In this document: piece by piece, positions 13,501-24,586 of the stretch
Layout of the letters: each line of letters begins with the position of its first letter
How positions within the stretch are numbered: the first letter of the stretch is position 1
NCBI GenBank assembly: GCA_003254905.1
Contig: QANU01066119.1
Coordinates: 226,516 to 290,515, forward strand
Direction of reading: 5' to 3'
Origin: Nissolia schottii
Taxonomy: Eukaryota > Streptophyta > Magnoliopsida > Fabales > Fabaceae
DNA: 64,000 bases
Notes under the pieces: generated by a model
Database searches by the model: none
Seen by the model: the letters and a program-made list of their open reading frames with translations, nothing else
Told to the model about the DNA's origin: nothing
Made by a program: the position numbers and the translations under genes

Positions 13501-13753
13501 GTCCAACACACGCTGACAAAAGATATGTGGGGTTCACCTCTGGACTCTCATACCTCTCTTGCCCATTAGCTATCTATTGGACAGTGTCAGGCAATGGGCC
13601 GCATAAACAAATGAGTACAGAAAATCATTTCTCTTAATTTAATATCTCTACATTCACTCATTCAGCAAGCAAGTGAGCTGGCGCACACGGGTGTTGGTTG
13701 TTTCTGATTGGACAAGAAGATTCATATTTGGGAGGGACTCAAGCCGTGTTTAA
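7600..13753 (+). CDS. NDB1: External alternative NAD(P)H dehydrogenase, NDB1-type (NADPH-preferring, EF-hand)
   Basis: Ten exons joined by GT-AG introns give 575 aa: 7600-7682, 8901-9171, 9347-9550, 9744-9994, 10751-10970, 11187-11291, 11601-11864, 11967-12088, 13163-13282, 13666-13753. The ATG is the first in exon 1 and opens a basic, Ser-rich, presequence-like N-terminus. The FAD Rossmann motif GTGWAG is at residues 61-66 and the second nucleotide site GGGPTG at 225-230. The strand after it ends in LIQSGDHIL, with Gln262 where NADH enzymes have Glu; in plant NDBs a neutral residue here marks NADPH preference. A canonical EF-hand (loop 389-400, D-N-S-x-N-E) splits the C-terminal half, as in plant NDBs. 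It should oxidise cytosolic NADPH with ubiquinone at the outer face of the inner mitochondrial membrane, Ca2+-dependently and without proton pumping. The C-terminus is SRV. The frame is intact throughout. The isoform name is inferred. Confidence 0.93.
7971..8048 (-). mobile_element. SINE-like tRNA-derived fragment in NDB1 intron 1
   Basis: Read on the minus strand, GGCTTAGTCAGTTGGTTCG resembles an RNA polymerase III A box and GTTTGAGTAC is a weak B box. A short A-rich tail (AAAAAAAGCTAG) follows. No target duplication was confirmed. It lies in intron 1 and does not touch the splice sites. Confidence 0.4.
12063..12200 (+). repeat. 69-bp tandem duplication spanning the exon 8 donor of NDB1
   Basis: The sequence beginning GGACGTCATAAGTTTCT recurs after 69 bp (12063 and 12132). 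Each unit carries the exon 8 end plus a GTAAA donor: CTTCCG/GTAAAC in unit 1 and CTTCTG/GTAAAT in unit 2. The second unit now lies in intron 8. Using its donor would extend the exon, and the frame meets TAA immediately after the first donor (CGG TAA). The first donor is therefore the productive one. Confidence 0.8.
13404..13487. repeat. Small inverted repeat (MITE-like hairpin) in NDB1 intron 9
   Basis: Arms 13404-13427 and 13464-13487 are inverted copies differing at about 2 of 24 positions, around the core ATATAAAATCATTCAA, with a 36-bp loop. It lies wholly inside intron 9. It could be a MITE core; no target duplication was resolved. Confidence 0.55.
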
Positions 13754-14425
13754 TATGGACCATAACAAGCAAACAAAGTCTGAATAATATCCATGACACT
13801 ATTGCCACTGTATAGTGATTCTTTGAGTGTACAACATTTTTGCTCCATCTTCGATTAGAAACAGTTTGTGAACTGTCAGTGTGTTTGGATCGATTATGGG
13901 GTGGGAGAAGTGATTATTTCCCCCCACTTTCTGGATGTGTAGAATCGATTCTTGTGGGCTCCTGCCGGAAATCCAAACACGGCCATGCATCTGTTTACAT
14001 CTTTTGGATGAAAGTGCTTCTGTTTACATCTTCAGTTTTGCATCAAAATACTTTGGGTGGATTACTGTAACCAATACTTGAGATACATTGAGCAATGTCA
14101 TCCTCATTTTAAAATAATAAATAAATTTGACATTAAGTAATCTGATTTTATTTAATTTAAAAGTCAAATTTTGCTCAAACCCCACCAAATTTTAGGGGAC
14201 AAGCAATTAAAGTCAGGTCATTTTTTATTTAATAGCTTTCCAAGATAAAGTGATTATGTTTGTAATTAAGGGTGTGTTTGTTTCAACCTATATAAAAACG
14301 ATTAAAAATTTTCCCCTAAACCTGAAAAAATTGAAAACATACTTTTCGAAGAAATTATTCTTTTTAGTTTATGGAGAAAAGATGAAATTTTTTTGAGATT
14401 TCAATTATGTGAACATTTTATCCAA
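13754..14425 (+). other. NDB1 3' flank with a possible MITE
   Basis: The stretch would hold the 3' UTR of the preceding gene. A 10-bp terminal inverted repeat, GTGTTTGGAT at 13881-13890 and ATCCAAACAC at 13971-13980, brackets 100 bp with little other pairing. It resembles a common plant MITE end. No further gene is seen before the Mutator-like element. Confidence 0.4.
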
Positions 14426-15735
14426 GGGAAATGGTCACATAGGTCCTCGAACTTTTATGCGTTGGTCACATAAGTCCCTAAACAAAAAAAAGTCCTTGAT
14501 AGGTCCTTGAACATTTTGTTTGTTTCCCTTATTTATCCCTCCGCCTGTTTGCGACGTCACGGCATCACATGTGGCCGTTAACTCACCCTTTCTCTCCTCA
14601 TCACCACATCCTTACCTTATCTCTTTCCTACTTATCATTAGCACTTCAAAATGATGTCATTTTACATGCAAAATTATGCCATTTTGTAATTGTGGGAAAC
14701 AAGCCTGTTTTGGACATGACAGAAAGTAGAGCTTCATTTCATCTTCTTCTCCTTTCTTTTTCTACTCATTTCTGCAACCTGGAAATCGTAGAAATTGTTA
14801 AACCTCATTAGAAGAAAACATGGCAATTGGACAAAGCAAAGCTCTGCTAGGATTGATGGAAGCCAAGGAAGACAACGAATGCAAGAGGGATGCTAGAAGA
14901 CAATGACTTTTTCTAAATTTGGAATTTTTATAACAGCACATGGAAAATGACATAGGGCAATGAAAATTTTGTAGTGCCATGATCATTGTCATGTTTTTAT
15001 TTCACAAGATTAGTACAAAAATCTACAATTTCTCATGATTTCTCTACTTTAGGAACCTCCTTTACATTCCTCACAATTTTTCACAGCCAATTTCTCGGCT
15101 TTAGGGACCAACATTACATCCTCATCCTCAGGTATCATCATCTTAAAAACTCTAACACCACAACAGGACAAAAATTAACGACATTGTCCCACCTACACTT
15201 TAAACAACAACTAGTACAACACTCTAACAACAAGAAGGGACCACAACAATATGAAGTAGGAGACATGGAAAGCTTACCTCAGATTGCAATGAATCTTCCT
15301 TGGTTTTTCCAGCTCTCCTCAAACCACAACACTTTCGCTTTCTCACTCTTCTTCCGCTTGTGCGAAATGGGTGACAGTGAGTGTGTGATGATGGGGATGC
15401 GATAATTGAGGGAATCAATGGAGAGGAGAGGGTTAGGGAAGACGGTGAATAGCGAAGGTGAGTGAGAGTGTGAAATGGGTTTGGGGTTAGTGTGAAATGT
15501 GGGATGGGTGTTTCCCACAATTACAAAATGGCGTCATTTTGCATATTATAAAATGGTGTTATTTTGAAGAGCTGATAATGAGTAGGAAAGAGATAAGGTA
15601 AGGATGTGGTGAGGAGAGAGAGAGAGAGGATGGGTGAGTTAACGACCACGTGTGACACGATGACATCGCAAACAAATGGAGGGATGAATGGGGGAAATGG
15701 ACAAAAAGTTCAAGGACCTACATGGGTATTCGCCC
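14426..15735. mobile_element. Non-autonomous Mutator-like element (MULE), 1310 bp
   Basis: Long terminal inverted repeats (14426-14700 and 15510-15735) bound the element. The outer ends read GGGAAATGGTCACATAGGTCC on the left and GGGCGAATACCCATGTAGGTCC on the right reverse complement. The flanks carry a perfect 9-bp target duplication, TTTATCCAA, at 14417-14425 and 15736-15744. Long TIRs plus a 9-bp duplication are diagnostic of Mutator-like elements. The left TIR is about 50 bp longer because a GGTCACATA/AGTCC segment is repeated inside it. No transposase is encoded. It lies between the two NDB genes, about 670 bp from each coding end. Confidence 0.88.
15224..15520 (-). pseudogene. Possible eroded GRF-type zinc finger inside the MULE
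   Basis: A minus-strand open stretch reads KRKCCGLRRAGKTK, and in the overlapping frame SWKNQGRFIAI. Together they loosely resemble the C-x-CG then NxGRRF pattern of GRF zinc fingers often found in plant transposons. At least one frameshift separates the two halves. It could equally be chance; it is listed because it is the only coding-like signal in the MULE interior. Confidence 0.2.
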
Positions 15736-15744
15736 TTTATCCAA

Positions 15745-16409
15745 ATACTTGAGAAGTGGTTTTTTTAGTTAGAAAAAAAGAGAGACTAAATTTAGTATTG
15801 AGGAATATAAAATAGGAAAATACTAGAGTAAGAATTTGTGATGATATGATATATAAGCTAATCGTTAGATGAGTAAGTTGATTATACCACTTTATTTTAT
15901 TCATGTATGATCGAATATATTCTTTACAAATTTTTCAGTTGATATTTTACTTCATGAAATTAAGGGCTCGATTCTAGTCCAGTGTTCCAAATTTCCAATG
16001 AGACACTGAAACTTCACTAAGACTGTTAGACAGAGGCCTTCTTTTTTGTTGCATGATTCATTACATCTTGAATGATCCGAGAATTAAGCCGTCAAAGCGC
16101 AATATTGCTTGAACATAGTGTTTTTGTTCTTTGTTCAGTCATCTTTGCAACACCGTTCGTTATTGGCCATGCATTTTTCAACGTGATCCAATTCTTGATT
16201 TTTTTTTAAATGCTTTTGATTTGATAATTCAACCTAAGAAAAAATCTGTTACTAACTAACCCCTTTTTGCTAGCACTTACTGTCTTCTTTTTCTTGTTTG
16301 CTACGAAAGCAGAGCGAATCACAGGCAAAAGAAAAAAGTTAACATAAAAATTAAAAAAAAAGGTAAGCAATAAAGAAGAGAAACTAGCTATCTATCTAAG
16401 GGCTTCACA
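15745..16409 (+). promoter_or_regulatory. Upstream region of the second NDB gene
   Basis: AT-rich DNA between the MULE and the next start codon. It presumably contains the promoter and 5' UTR of the downstream gene, but I could not fix a TATA box or start site. No other gene is visible. Confidence 0.35.
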
Positions 16410-19400
16410 ATGCGTTGGTCTTCCTTCTACCGTACAGCCTCAAGGATTTTTCATGAGTATCCATCCTTCTCCAAGTCTGTTGTTGTATGCACTATCATCA
16501 GGTCCTAACACATTCTCATCCCTTAATATCTTTATATTGTTTTTCATTATATTTGATTAATTATTCTCTTAAAATATTTTTTAAAGGGGAAGCAGGTAAT
16601 AGTAATGAGTTTCATTGTTTGCATCATTTTGACACCCAGATTTTTAACAGAGTGTATGGAATTCAATTATGTAAATATCGAATCCATTAGGTTGCTTTTA
16701 GTAGTATTTTACATCAGTTGTTACTTAACGTCATGTTAATGCTTGTATAACTGCAATGCACACTTATTTGCGTAGATTACCACATGTCAGATTTTATTAT
16801 CCAAGGTTACGCAAAAAAATATAACCTTCTTGTAAATTGGTTTAGAGTTTGATCTTTTTTTCTATATTTTTCATTCTTGTTTTTTCTTTTTTTAAGTCTC
16901 TGTGTCTTTCATTTTCGGGGTTGCAGTAGTGGAGGTCTAATGGCATATGCTGATGCCAGGGCAGCGCAAAGTGAAAATGGTAACCAATTCCCAAAAAAGA
17001 AGGTGGTGGTGCTTGGAACTGGTTGGGCTGGAACCAGTTTCCTGAAGAACATGAAGAGCCCCTCTTATGACATCCATGTGGTTTCACCGCGTAACTATTT
17101 TGCATTCACCCCTTTGTTACCAAGTGTCACGGTTGGCACCGTAGAAGCACGCAGCATCGTCGAACCGATTCGCAGTATCACAAGGAAGGTACTCTCATTT
17201 CCCATAAATCACACCAGTATACCAACCAAAGATGGGTGACATAGTTAGTAAAGAATGTCTCGTATTCTATGAGAGTGAGTTCGATTCCTACTGGTGTGAA
17301 CCGGGCGAGATGGCCTGCCCAACCCACCTTAGCTTTTGCCTACCAAACAGAATAAATTACAACTTGTTTTTAAATTGCTAAAAGATATTTAGCTCGGCAA
17401 TTCTTTCTTGCGTTTTGCGCGACAAGGCATAAGAAAAAGTTAACTAGTTCGCCATTTTATCATTTCGCCACCTTAATCTCTGCTTGCAGAAGAATTTCAT
17501 TGGCTGCCCTCATTTTCTTCAGATTTCGTGCATATGTTATTATGCTGTACAGCAATTCTCTTTCAAATTATCTGCATCTTTGTATGTGGAATTTGGGTAA
17601 TTCGAGTCTGCATTGTGCACCTTATTACTATTGACACTTTGAGATGAATGAGAGAATGAGGATACTTGATTGGTCATTGAAGCAATTGCAAGCAATTTAT
17701 ACAAAGAGTTTTCCAACTAACTCTAACTAACTAAGAGTTAAATAAATGGTAATAAAATACATTTATTTACTCTAATGATTATGAAATCAAAGTGAAGGGC
17801 CATATTATTTTGAATATTTTTTCTCCAAGTATGGAACATATGTCATGCATAATGTCTTAGCTACAAAGTTATAGTAATTGAGTATATATTTATAAGAGAA
17901 TTTCTGTTCATAATTCGCAACAGAGTGGTGTAAATATTCAATTCAGTGAAGCTGAATGCTATAAGGTCGATCCCAAGAACAAAAAAGTATACTGCCGTAC
18001 TGGTCAAGGCAAAAGCATGGGTGGCCTAGAAGAATTTTCCATTGATTATGATTACCTGATAATAGCTATGGGGGCACGTTCTAATACCTTTAATACCCCT
18101 GGTGTTGAGGAGCATGCCCACTTCTTGAAGGTACGTGTATCATTTTAGAAAATATCGTTCTTAGTCAATTTGGTCTTAAACTATTTTTTTTTTCACAAAT
18201 CTTTGAATTTTGACATCAATTTCATCATATTCAGTATAGGATGCTAAAAAATTGTTCAGGACATGCCAACTTCAAAATGTTGAAGATTATAAAGGATATT
18301 TGCTCTATATTATATTCTCTTCAATTTCTGAAGAAAATCTCTCTTAGAACTGCATGCGTATATACTCATGTACAAATATCGAATCTCTCTGAAGGAAGTG
18401 GATGATGCTCTTCGAATCCGCCAAAAAGTGGTTGACCTTTTCGAAAGGGCAAGCCTCCCATCGTTGCCGGCGGAAGAGAAGAAGAAGCTTGTCAGTTTTG
18501 TAATTGTTGGTGGCGGTCCAACTGGGGTAGAGTTTGCTGCAGAGCTTTATGACTTTGTGCATGACGATCTATCTAAATTGTATCCTTCTGTTCAAGACTA
18601 TGTGAAGATCACTCTCCTGGAGGCCGGTGATCATATATTAAACATGTAACGTTTTTCTAAGCTCCCTTGAATGAACAAAGGCTAGATTTAAATGCTTTGA
18701 ATATAAACATTGTTTATATGGCAGGACATATATGACGTATGTATCCAAACTTTATCTAATGCGACGAGCTTAGTTAGTGACTGTTGTTGCTGTATTAAGC
18801 ATATAAAGGCCATGTTTGATTGGAGTGAACATGAGCATGTGATAATTAGCAATGTATTCAGATGAAATAGGATTTAAATAATGTGTCAAACTTAACACCT
18901 TATTTTTCATACCTACACGTTTTAACATGAATTAAGAAGTTCCTTTTGCCATTTTCAATTTTATATCTTTTCTGTTTTCCTTTTATTGAATTTTCGTGAC
19001 TGTGACATTTTGAATTTCTTGATCCATTGCAGGTTTGACAAGAGAATTACAGAGTTTGCCGAAGGAAAGTTCAAAAGGGATGGCATTGATGTGAAGTTGG
19101 GAGCTATGGTTGTCAAAGTAGGCGAAAAGGAAATCACTGCCAAAGATAGAGGAACTGGTCAAGTTTTTTCTGTACCTCATGGAATGGTAGTTTGGTCAAC
19201 TGGTATCGGTGCTCGCCCTGAAATGATTGAATTCATGAAGCAGATTGGCCAGGTTTGTCTCTATGCCTTTATGTTTTCGATCTGTTTACTATCTTTTAAG
19301 ATTTGTGAAAGAAATAATAATATAAACAGGAGACCAGATTTTCTTGTTCAATGCTTCCTCCACAAAATTCTGTAAAAACAAGAAATAGAGTGAAAACAAA

Positions 19401-21633
19401 AAATGAAAGTAAGAAATAGAAATAGAAACCAAATAGACCCTATGTTTTATAAGTTGGTCAATGTTCAAATTTTTCTTGCTTGGAATTCTTTCTGTGACAG
19501 ACTAACAGACGTGCATTGGTCACTGATGAATGGCTAAGGGTTGAAGGATATGAGGACATCTATGCTCTAGGTGATTGTGCCACTGTTAATCAAAGGAGAA
19601 TTATGGTATGTGCAATCCATGCGTTGTCTGTGTCAATTTGTCTAAAAGAGATTGTGCCACAGTTAATCGTAGGTGATTGTGCCACTTTCGATTTATTCCC
19701 GAGCGGTTAATAACTTCTAACTTTTATGTATTTGGTTCTATAAGTTTATAATTCTTCAACCTATACATGGTTATGGAATTAAAAACAGTAGAAGCTACCC
19801 CCCTTTTATCTATTCTTCTTGACCGTTGACATTCTATATTTTGCAAGAAATTATTGATATTTTCAACAACACATTTTGGTGCTGCAGTGCTCTACTGCTT
19901 CTGCTTCTTTAAATTCTAGTATAACATTTTAGTATCCCCCTTTTTTTGTGGTACATTGTTGATATTGAGATTTGAACAAATGGCTTGTTTGCTTTTGGTT
20001 TTAATAGGAAGATATAGCCGTGATATTTAACATGGCAGACAAGAACAAATCTGGAAAGTTAGATCTCAAAGAATTTCAAGGCGTGGTTGGCGACATTATC
20101 GAGAGGTACCCGCAAGTGGATATTTATTTAAAGAAAAACCAAATGAGAGATATAGCCACCTTGCTAAAGAAGTCACAAGAAAGTTCCATTATAGTGGACA
20201 TTGAATCCTTTAAATCTGCACTCTCTAAAGCAGATTCTCAGATGAAAAATCTTCCTGCAACAGCACAGGTGCATTACAGCACTTAGTTTTCAATATTCAA
20301 TTTTCAATGATACTTGATTCATTTCATACTATAACATCTAAGGGTCAATCTCACTTATGATTTGGTGGTGGCTTCTGAATTTGAATCTTTTTAGGTAGCT
20401 GCTCAACAAGGCGCCTATCTCGCTGACTGTTTCAATCGCATGGAGTTGTGTGAGCAGTATCCTGAAGGCCCTCTCAGGTTCAGGGAAACTGGACGCCATC
20501 GGTTTCATCCCTTCAGGTACGAAGAAGTTTCGCCCTGTCCTGTACTTTTCCTTTATGTGACCAGATGGTGTATTTTGTTTTCTGGTCATCAACTAGATGG
20601 TGTATGATGCTAATGTTACCATAACCAACTAGTATTAATTGAGAATATAATGAATTATGATTGAGAAATGGTGCACAACTGCATTCGATGTTAGTGTTTC
20701 TCTTATATTAGCTGACATGCCAGAACAAGAAAATCCTGATACCGTTCAATGTGTACTACTTTACTTTATGTGGATCAGTATAGTCTAACATTGTTTTGAC
20801 ATTTTCGAGGTAGTAGAAGATCTTCTATGACCAAGAGGTCTAAAGTTTGATCCTTGTTGACTCTTATTTTTAAAAGTTGCCAACAGTTCAAGCAAAAAGA
20901 ACTTTTGCATTTGCATGAAAGAGCATGTTAAAATATAAATTCATTCAATTTCATTTGTTCATCAACTTAAACTTTTAAAAACAGATAGTTCTCGACACTT
21001 GTGGCCTCCAAGAGTACCTAGTAGGGAGTGAGCAAATGGGAATCTCAACCCACATCACTTAAGTTACAAATATTCAGTCCCACTTTATAATTTATACTGT
21101 AATTAGAGTGGTATACATTGGATGGAATAGAGCAACTAGCAACAAACTTTGTTGTCACCATTTCTCATAGTGATCAACACCCTATGGCCCAATTAACATC
21201 AAAGTTCTTCTTCATTCCCTAACATTTTGTTCATTTAATAATGGAAGGTACAAGCATTTGGGACAATTCGCCCCTCTAGGGGGAGAACAAACTGCAGCTC
21301 AGCTTCCAGGAGATTGGATTTCAATTGGCCACAGCAGCCAGTGGCTGTGGTATTCCATATATGCAAGGTAAATCCCGTTTGACTTAGAATTCATTTCAGA
21401 AAACTTAGCACTATTTGATCTCTAATTCGATGTACTAAAGTGTTCATTTATATGTTCTTAATTGTTAAAGATATTTTGATGGGATCAAAATGAGTATTTT
21501 GCATTGCTATGCTGTAATCTTCTAACGGTTCCCAAAACACTACAGCAAACAAGTGAGCTGGAGAACAAGGGCGTTGGTGGTATCTGATTGGGGAAGGCGA
21601 TTCATGTTTGGAAGGGACACAAGTCGAATCTGA
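16410..21633 (+). CDS. NDB2: External alternative NADH dehydrogenase, NDB2-type (EF-hand)
   Basis: Ten GT-AG exons give 575 aa: 16410-16501, 16927-17188, 17924-18130, 18395-18645, 19033-19252, 19501-19605, 20008-20268, 20395-20516, 21248-21367, 21546-21633. Intron phases match the upstream paralogue at every junction. GTGWAG is at residues 61-66 and GGGPTG at 226-231. The following strand ends in LLEAGDHIL, with Glu263, the acidic residue that binds the NADH ribose and excludes NADPH. A canonical EF-hand loop occupies 390-401 (D-N-S-x-D-E). The enzyme should oxidise cytosolic NADH and reduce ubiquinone on the outer face of the inner mitochondrial membrane, bypassing complex I. In Arabidopsis NDB2 is co-regulated with alternative oxidase. 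The C-terminus is SRI, which resembles a peroxisomal targeting tripeptide. No frame break is present. NDB3- or NDB4-type orthology cannot be excluded. Confidence 0.93.
17232..17340 (+). mobile_element. SINE-like element in NDB2 intron 2
   Basis: GGGTGACATAGTTAGTAAAG resembles a tRNA-derived A-box head, and GAGTTCGATTCC is a near-perfect B box 40 bp later. A GC-rich body follows, unlike the AT-rich intron. These are hallmarks of plant tRNA-type SINEs. No clean target duplication or poly-A tail was found. Confidence 0.45.
20806..20880 (+). mobile_element. SINE-like element in NDB2 intron 8
   Basis: GAGGTAGTAGAAGATC (A-box-like) is followed by GACCAAGAGGTCTAAAGTTTGATCC. The GTTTGATCC there fits a B box, and a T-rich run follows at once. 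It is probably a short SINE copy or fragment within intron 8; boundaries are approximate. Confidence 0.4.
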
Positions 21634-22395
21634 GATCTATTCTAAAGATTGCATATAGAATTATTGGCACAGCAGAGCAACGACCCCAAGCCCAGAAAAG
21701 GAGACAAAAAAGGGCGTTTAGTTTTCTCATTCAAAAATACTTTCTTTTTCCCTTATCTTACAGAATATATTTGTAGTTATTTGATCGGTAAAACCTTTAT
21801 TTGGTTTTGATTGCTAAACAAAAAGAAATGTTACAATTTTTAATATTGGCATCTAGGAATAAGATCCAAACGAATGTGCCTTCTAATATATGTTCAATTC
21901 TTTTTTACCAGAAAATAAAGATTCTATTCATAGAGCAGTTAAATGACAGTTACAAATTGAATATAATACATCAGATCTAATAGTAATAAGATATGAATAC
22001 ATTTTTGTTTGAAGACTATCAATGTTTGTATCTTTAATATCGAAGATCAACACTACCAATGTTGTAGTTTGAAGAATGCATTACGCTTCCTTTTACAATA
22101 AATCTGAATAACTTCTTCATCTGTAAAATCACTATAAACGAAATCTCACAAAAGAAGAAACGAAAACAACCACAAAAGGAAAAAAAAAAAAAAAACTACC
22201 ACCACAAAAAGGAAAAATACACCACAAAGAAACATAAACACCTAACAAGAACAATGGCATCTCCATCTCTAATACTCACAAAAGAGCATAAACCACAATG
22301 AAGAAGATTAGAAAGAGAGAAGGGAGAAGAGAAAAAATAAAGTTTTTTTTTACTATAATACCCCTGTTACCAAAACATACTACGAAAATACCACT
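21634..22395. other. NDB2 3' flank, no gene seen
   Basis: The start should contain the 3' UTR of the NDB2-type gene. After about 22000 the sequence is A-rich, with a poly-A tract near 22180. No ORF, RNA gene or element boundary is recognisable before the minus-strand copia gag. Confidence 0.4.
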
Positions 22396-23782
22396 CTAGA
22401 ACCTGTTTTGATCATTCTCTTGGAATCCTAGCCCAACCTTGTTGATAGCACATCTTTGTGATTCCAACAGCATGTTCAATTTTTCAGATCCTTTAGCAAA
22501 TTTTGCAAGGTCTTGAGTTAAAGTTTTGACTCTAGAATCCAGTAGCTCATTTTCAGCTTTCATGTCATGATGAGAAGAACTCATGTTATCTATTTTAGAT
22601 TTCAAATTAGAGTGTTCTGTTTTCAACAATGAGCTTTCCTTTTTTAATGTATAATATTTTGTTAGCACATTCTTAGAGTTAATAAGCATGTCATCAATGA
22701 TTCAAAGCATTTTATCATGAGTCATATTTGAGAAATCTACCTCATCTTCATGAGTTTCCATGAAGCACAGATTGACCATGTTTTCTTCTTCATCTTCATC
22801 GCTTGATGAGTCATTTTCAAGGTCTTCCCAGGTTGATAGGAGTCATTTTCCTTTTGCCTTCTTCCCCCATCCTTCTGTTCAAGCAATGGGCATTCATTCT
22901 TGAAGTGTCCCTCTTATTTGCAATAGTGGCAAGTGACATTTTTCTTGAAGTCAAATTTGTTTGTTTCCTTCCTGTGTCCACTTGTTCTTCTGTTGCAGCT
23001 ATTTCCTTCCAAAGCTTGGCCATTCTTTTTGCGAATAGACTGAACTAGTCATCGTCAAGCATGTTTGATTTTGAATTTGACTTTGATTCTTCTGAGATTT
23101 TGCTTTTCAGAGCAATTTCCTTCTTCTTCTTGTTTCTCTTTAGATGAGAGGTTTCGAAGGAAATCAGGTTTTCTCTCAGCTCATCATAGGTGAGAGTTTC
23201 GATCTGTCTTCCTTATTAAATAGCAGCAAACTTTGAGGTTCATTGATCAGCGAGATTCCTCAGTATTTTTCTTACAAGTTCTTCATTAGGGAAGGTATTT
23301 CCAGCCATGTCTATGTTGTTGATGATGACAACAAATCTTTCAAACATTTCATCAGTGTTTTTATTTTCCCTCATCTCGAACAGCTCATACTCTCCTATGA
23401 GCATGTCAATCTTGTTTTACTTGATTTGCTTTATTCCTTCATGGGTAATTTGTAGCTTATCCCATTTCTCTTTTGCTATTGTGCATCTTGATACCTTTCT
23501 GTATTCTTCAAAGCTGATGGCGCACATCATCAGATTGAGAGTTTTGGCATTTGTCTCAATAAATTTCTTCTCTTCCGCATTCCATTCATCTTTAGCTTTT
23601 GGTACTTGTCTTTCTCTTCCATCTTGATTGCTTACCTTCATGGGTATGGTAGGCCTTCTGGTGATGGTCTTCCATATATCATAGTCAATTGATTGAATGA
23701 AGATTCTCATCCTTTCCTTCCAATATGGATAATTTTGATCCATCGAAAGATGGAGGACAAGCAATGGATTGTACTTCAGCAA
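22396..23782 (-). pseudogene. Broken Ty1/copia gag with zinc knuckle
   Basis: The minus strand begins with YPYWKERMRIFIQSIDYDIW near 23730, the DUF4219/UBN2-type copia gag entry. It continues as EWNAEEKKFIETNAKTLNLM. Near 22910 a CCHC knuckle is recognisable (CHYCK, stop, EGHFKNEC) with an in-frame stop inside it. A coiled-coil-like Leu/Lys-rich segment at 22396-22689 ends the region. Several frameshifts and stops break it. Protease and pol are absent, so this is a truncated element whose LTR lies to the right. Confidence 0.75.
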
Positions 23783-23856
23783 GTTTATATTGGATTGGTC
23801 CTAGCATTATGTGGATCTTTGCTCTAAGTTGTTAAGCTTGATGTTTGAGACCTTAG

Positions 23857-23868
23857 CTCTTGATACCA
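23857..23868 (-). other. Primer-binding site of the old minus-strand copia
   Basis: On the minus strand TGGTATCAAGAGC matches the initiator-tRNA-Met primer site usual in plant copia elements with one inserted base. It sits two bases from the inferred LTR edge at 23871. Confidence 0.55.
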
Positions 23869-23870
23869 AT

Positions 23871-24293
23871 TGATAGTTTGATATGGTTTAGAGAATAGGG
23901 GTTAAATTTAAGCACCAATTTCTTATAACAGAATTTTGTTTTAGTCAGAGAAAATCTCCTAAAATTCAAGGACACAAGTTTCCTAAAACAAAATTTTTGA
24001 TTTCTAATGAAACTAAATTTACTTTAGGAATGTTTAGAAGATGATGTAGAGATAGAGAGAATAGAAATGAACACAGAGAATCTACGTCCAGTTGTTCAAC
24101 AAAGATAATAAGGTTCCTTTAGAATCTTTCTAAAATACAGACACCAATAATCAGCGCAGTCTTCCTAGAATTTCCTAACACAATTTGTTCTAAATTCTCT
24201 CAAGAAAAACAAACAGACTTGGATTTTATCAAACACTAAATTCTATGGCCTTTTCACTGTCAAAAACAAATCTGAGATTCAAAACAAAGAAAG
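23871..24293 (-). repeat. LTR of the old minus-strand copia, inner part
   Basis: The segment begins with TG directly beside the primer-binding site and continues until it is interrupted at 24294 by a younger copia. It resumes at 28277. No opposing LTR is present on the left, so the element is truncated. The assignment rests on position beside the gag and primer site. Confidence 0.5.
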
Positions 24294-24524
24294 TATTACG
24301 GGAATTTAGGAATGTATACAATTAATGATACAATTTGGTATTAACGGTAACTTAGTCAAATATAGAAAGTAAATTAGGAGATGTAATTAGTATTAATTTA
24401 TATATATTTTAGGAGGATTTTATGTTAGGTGCATATCAATTAGTCATGCTATCTAAGGAAGCTTTTTGTATATATGTGTGATTTCCATCAATGAAGATGA
24501 GAGATTGGACAAACATTTTTAGCA
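24294..24524 (+). repeat. 5' LTR of the 24.3-kb copia
   Basis: 231 bp, nearly identical to 28041-28271. It starts TATTACGGG and ends TTTTTAGCA, immediately followed by the primer site. Confidence 0.93.
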
Positions 24525-24536
24525 TGGTATCAGAGC
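24525..24536 (+). other. Primer-binding site (tRNA-Met type)
   Basis: TGGTATCAGAGC directly follows the 5' LTR. It is the standard initiator-methionine tRNA primer site of plant copia elements. Confidence 0.85.
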
Positions 24537-24586
24537 AAACCAAGCTCTGATATCCGATAAACACACGATATTTGTTTGCTGCAAAG

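Noticed and set aside
17232-17300. tRNA gene in NDB2 intron 2
   Set aside because: A- and B-box-like motifs are present but no cloverleaf can be formed; a SINE head fits better.
17610-17740. LTR fragment similar to the 30.7-kb copia in NDB2 intron 2
   Set aside because: Only a short ACTAACTCTAACTAAC-like run is shared; too little to call.
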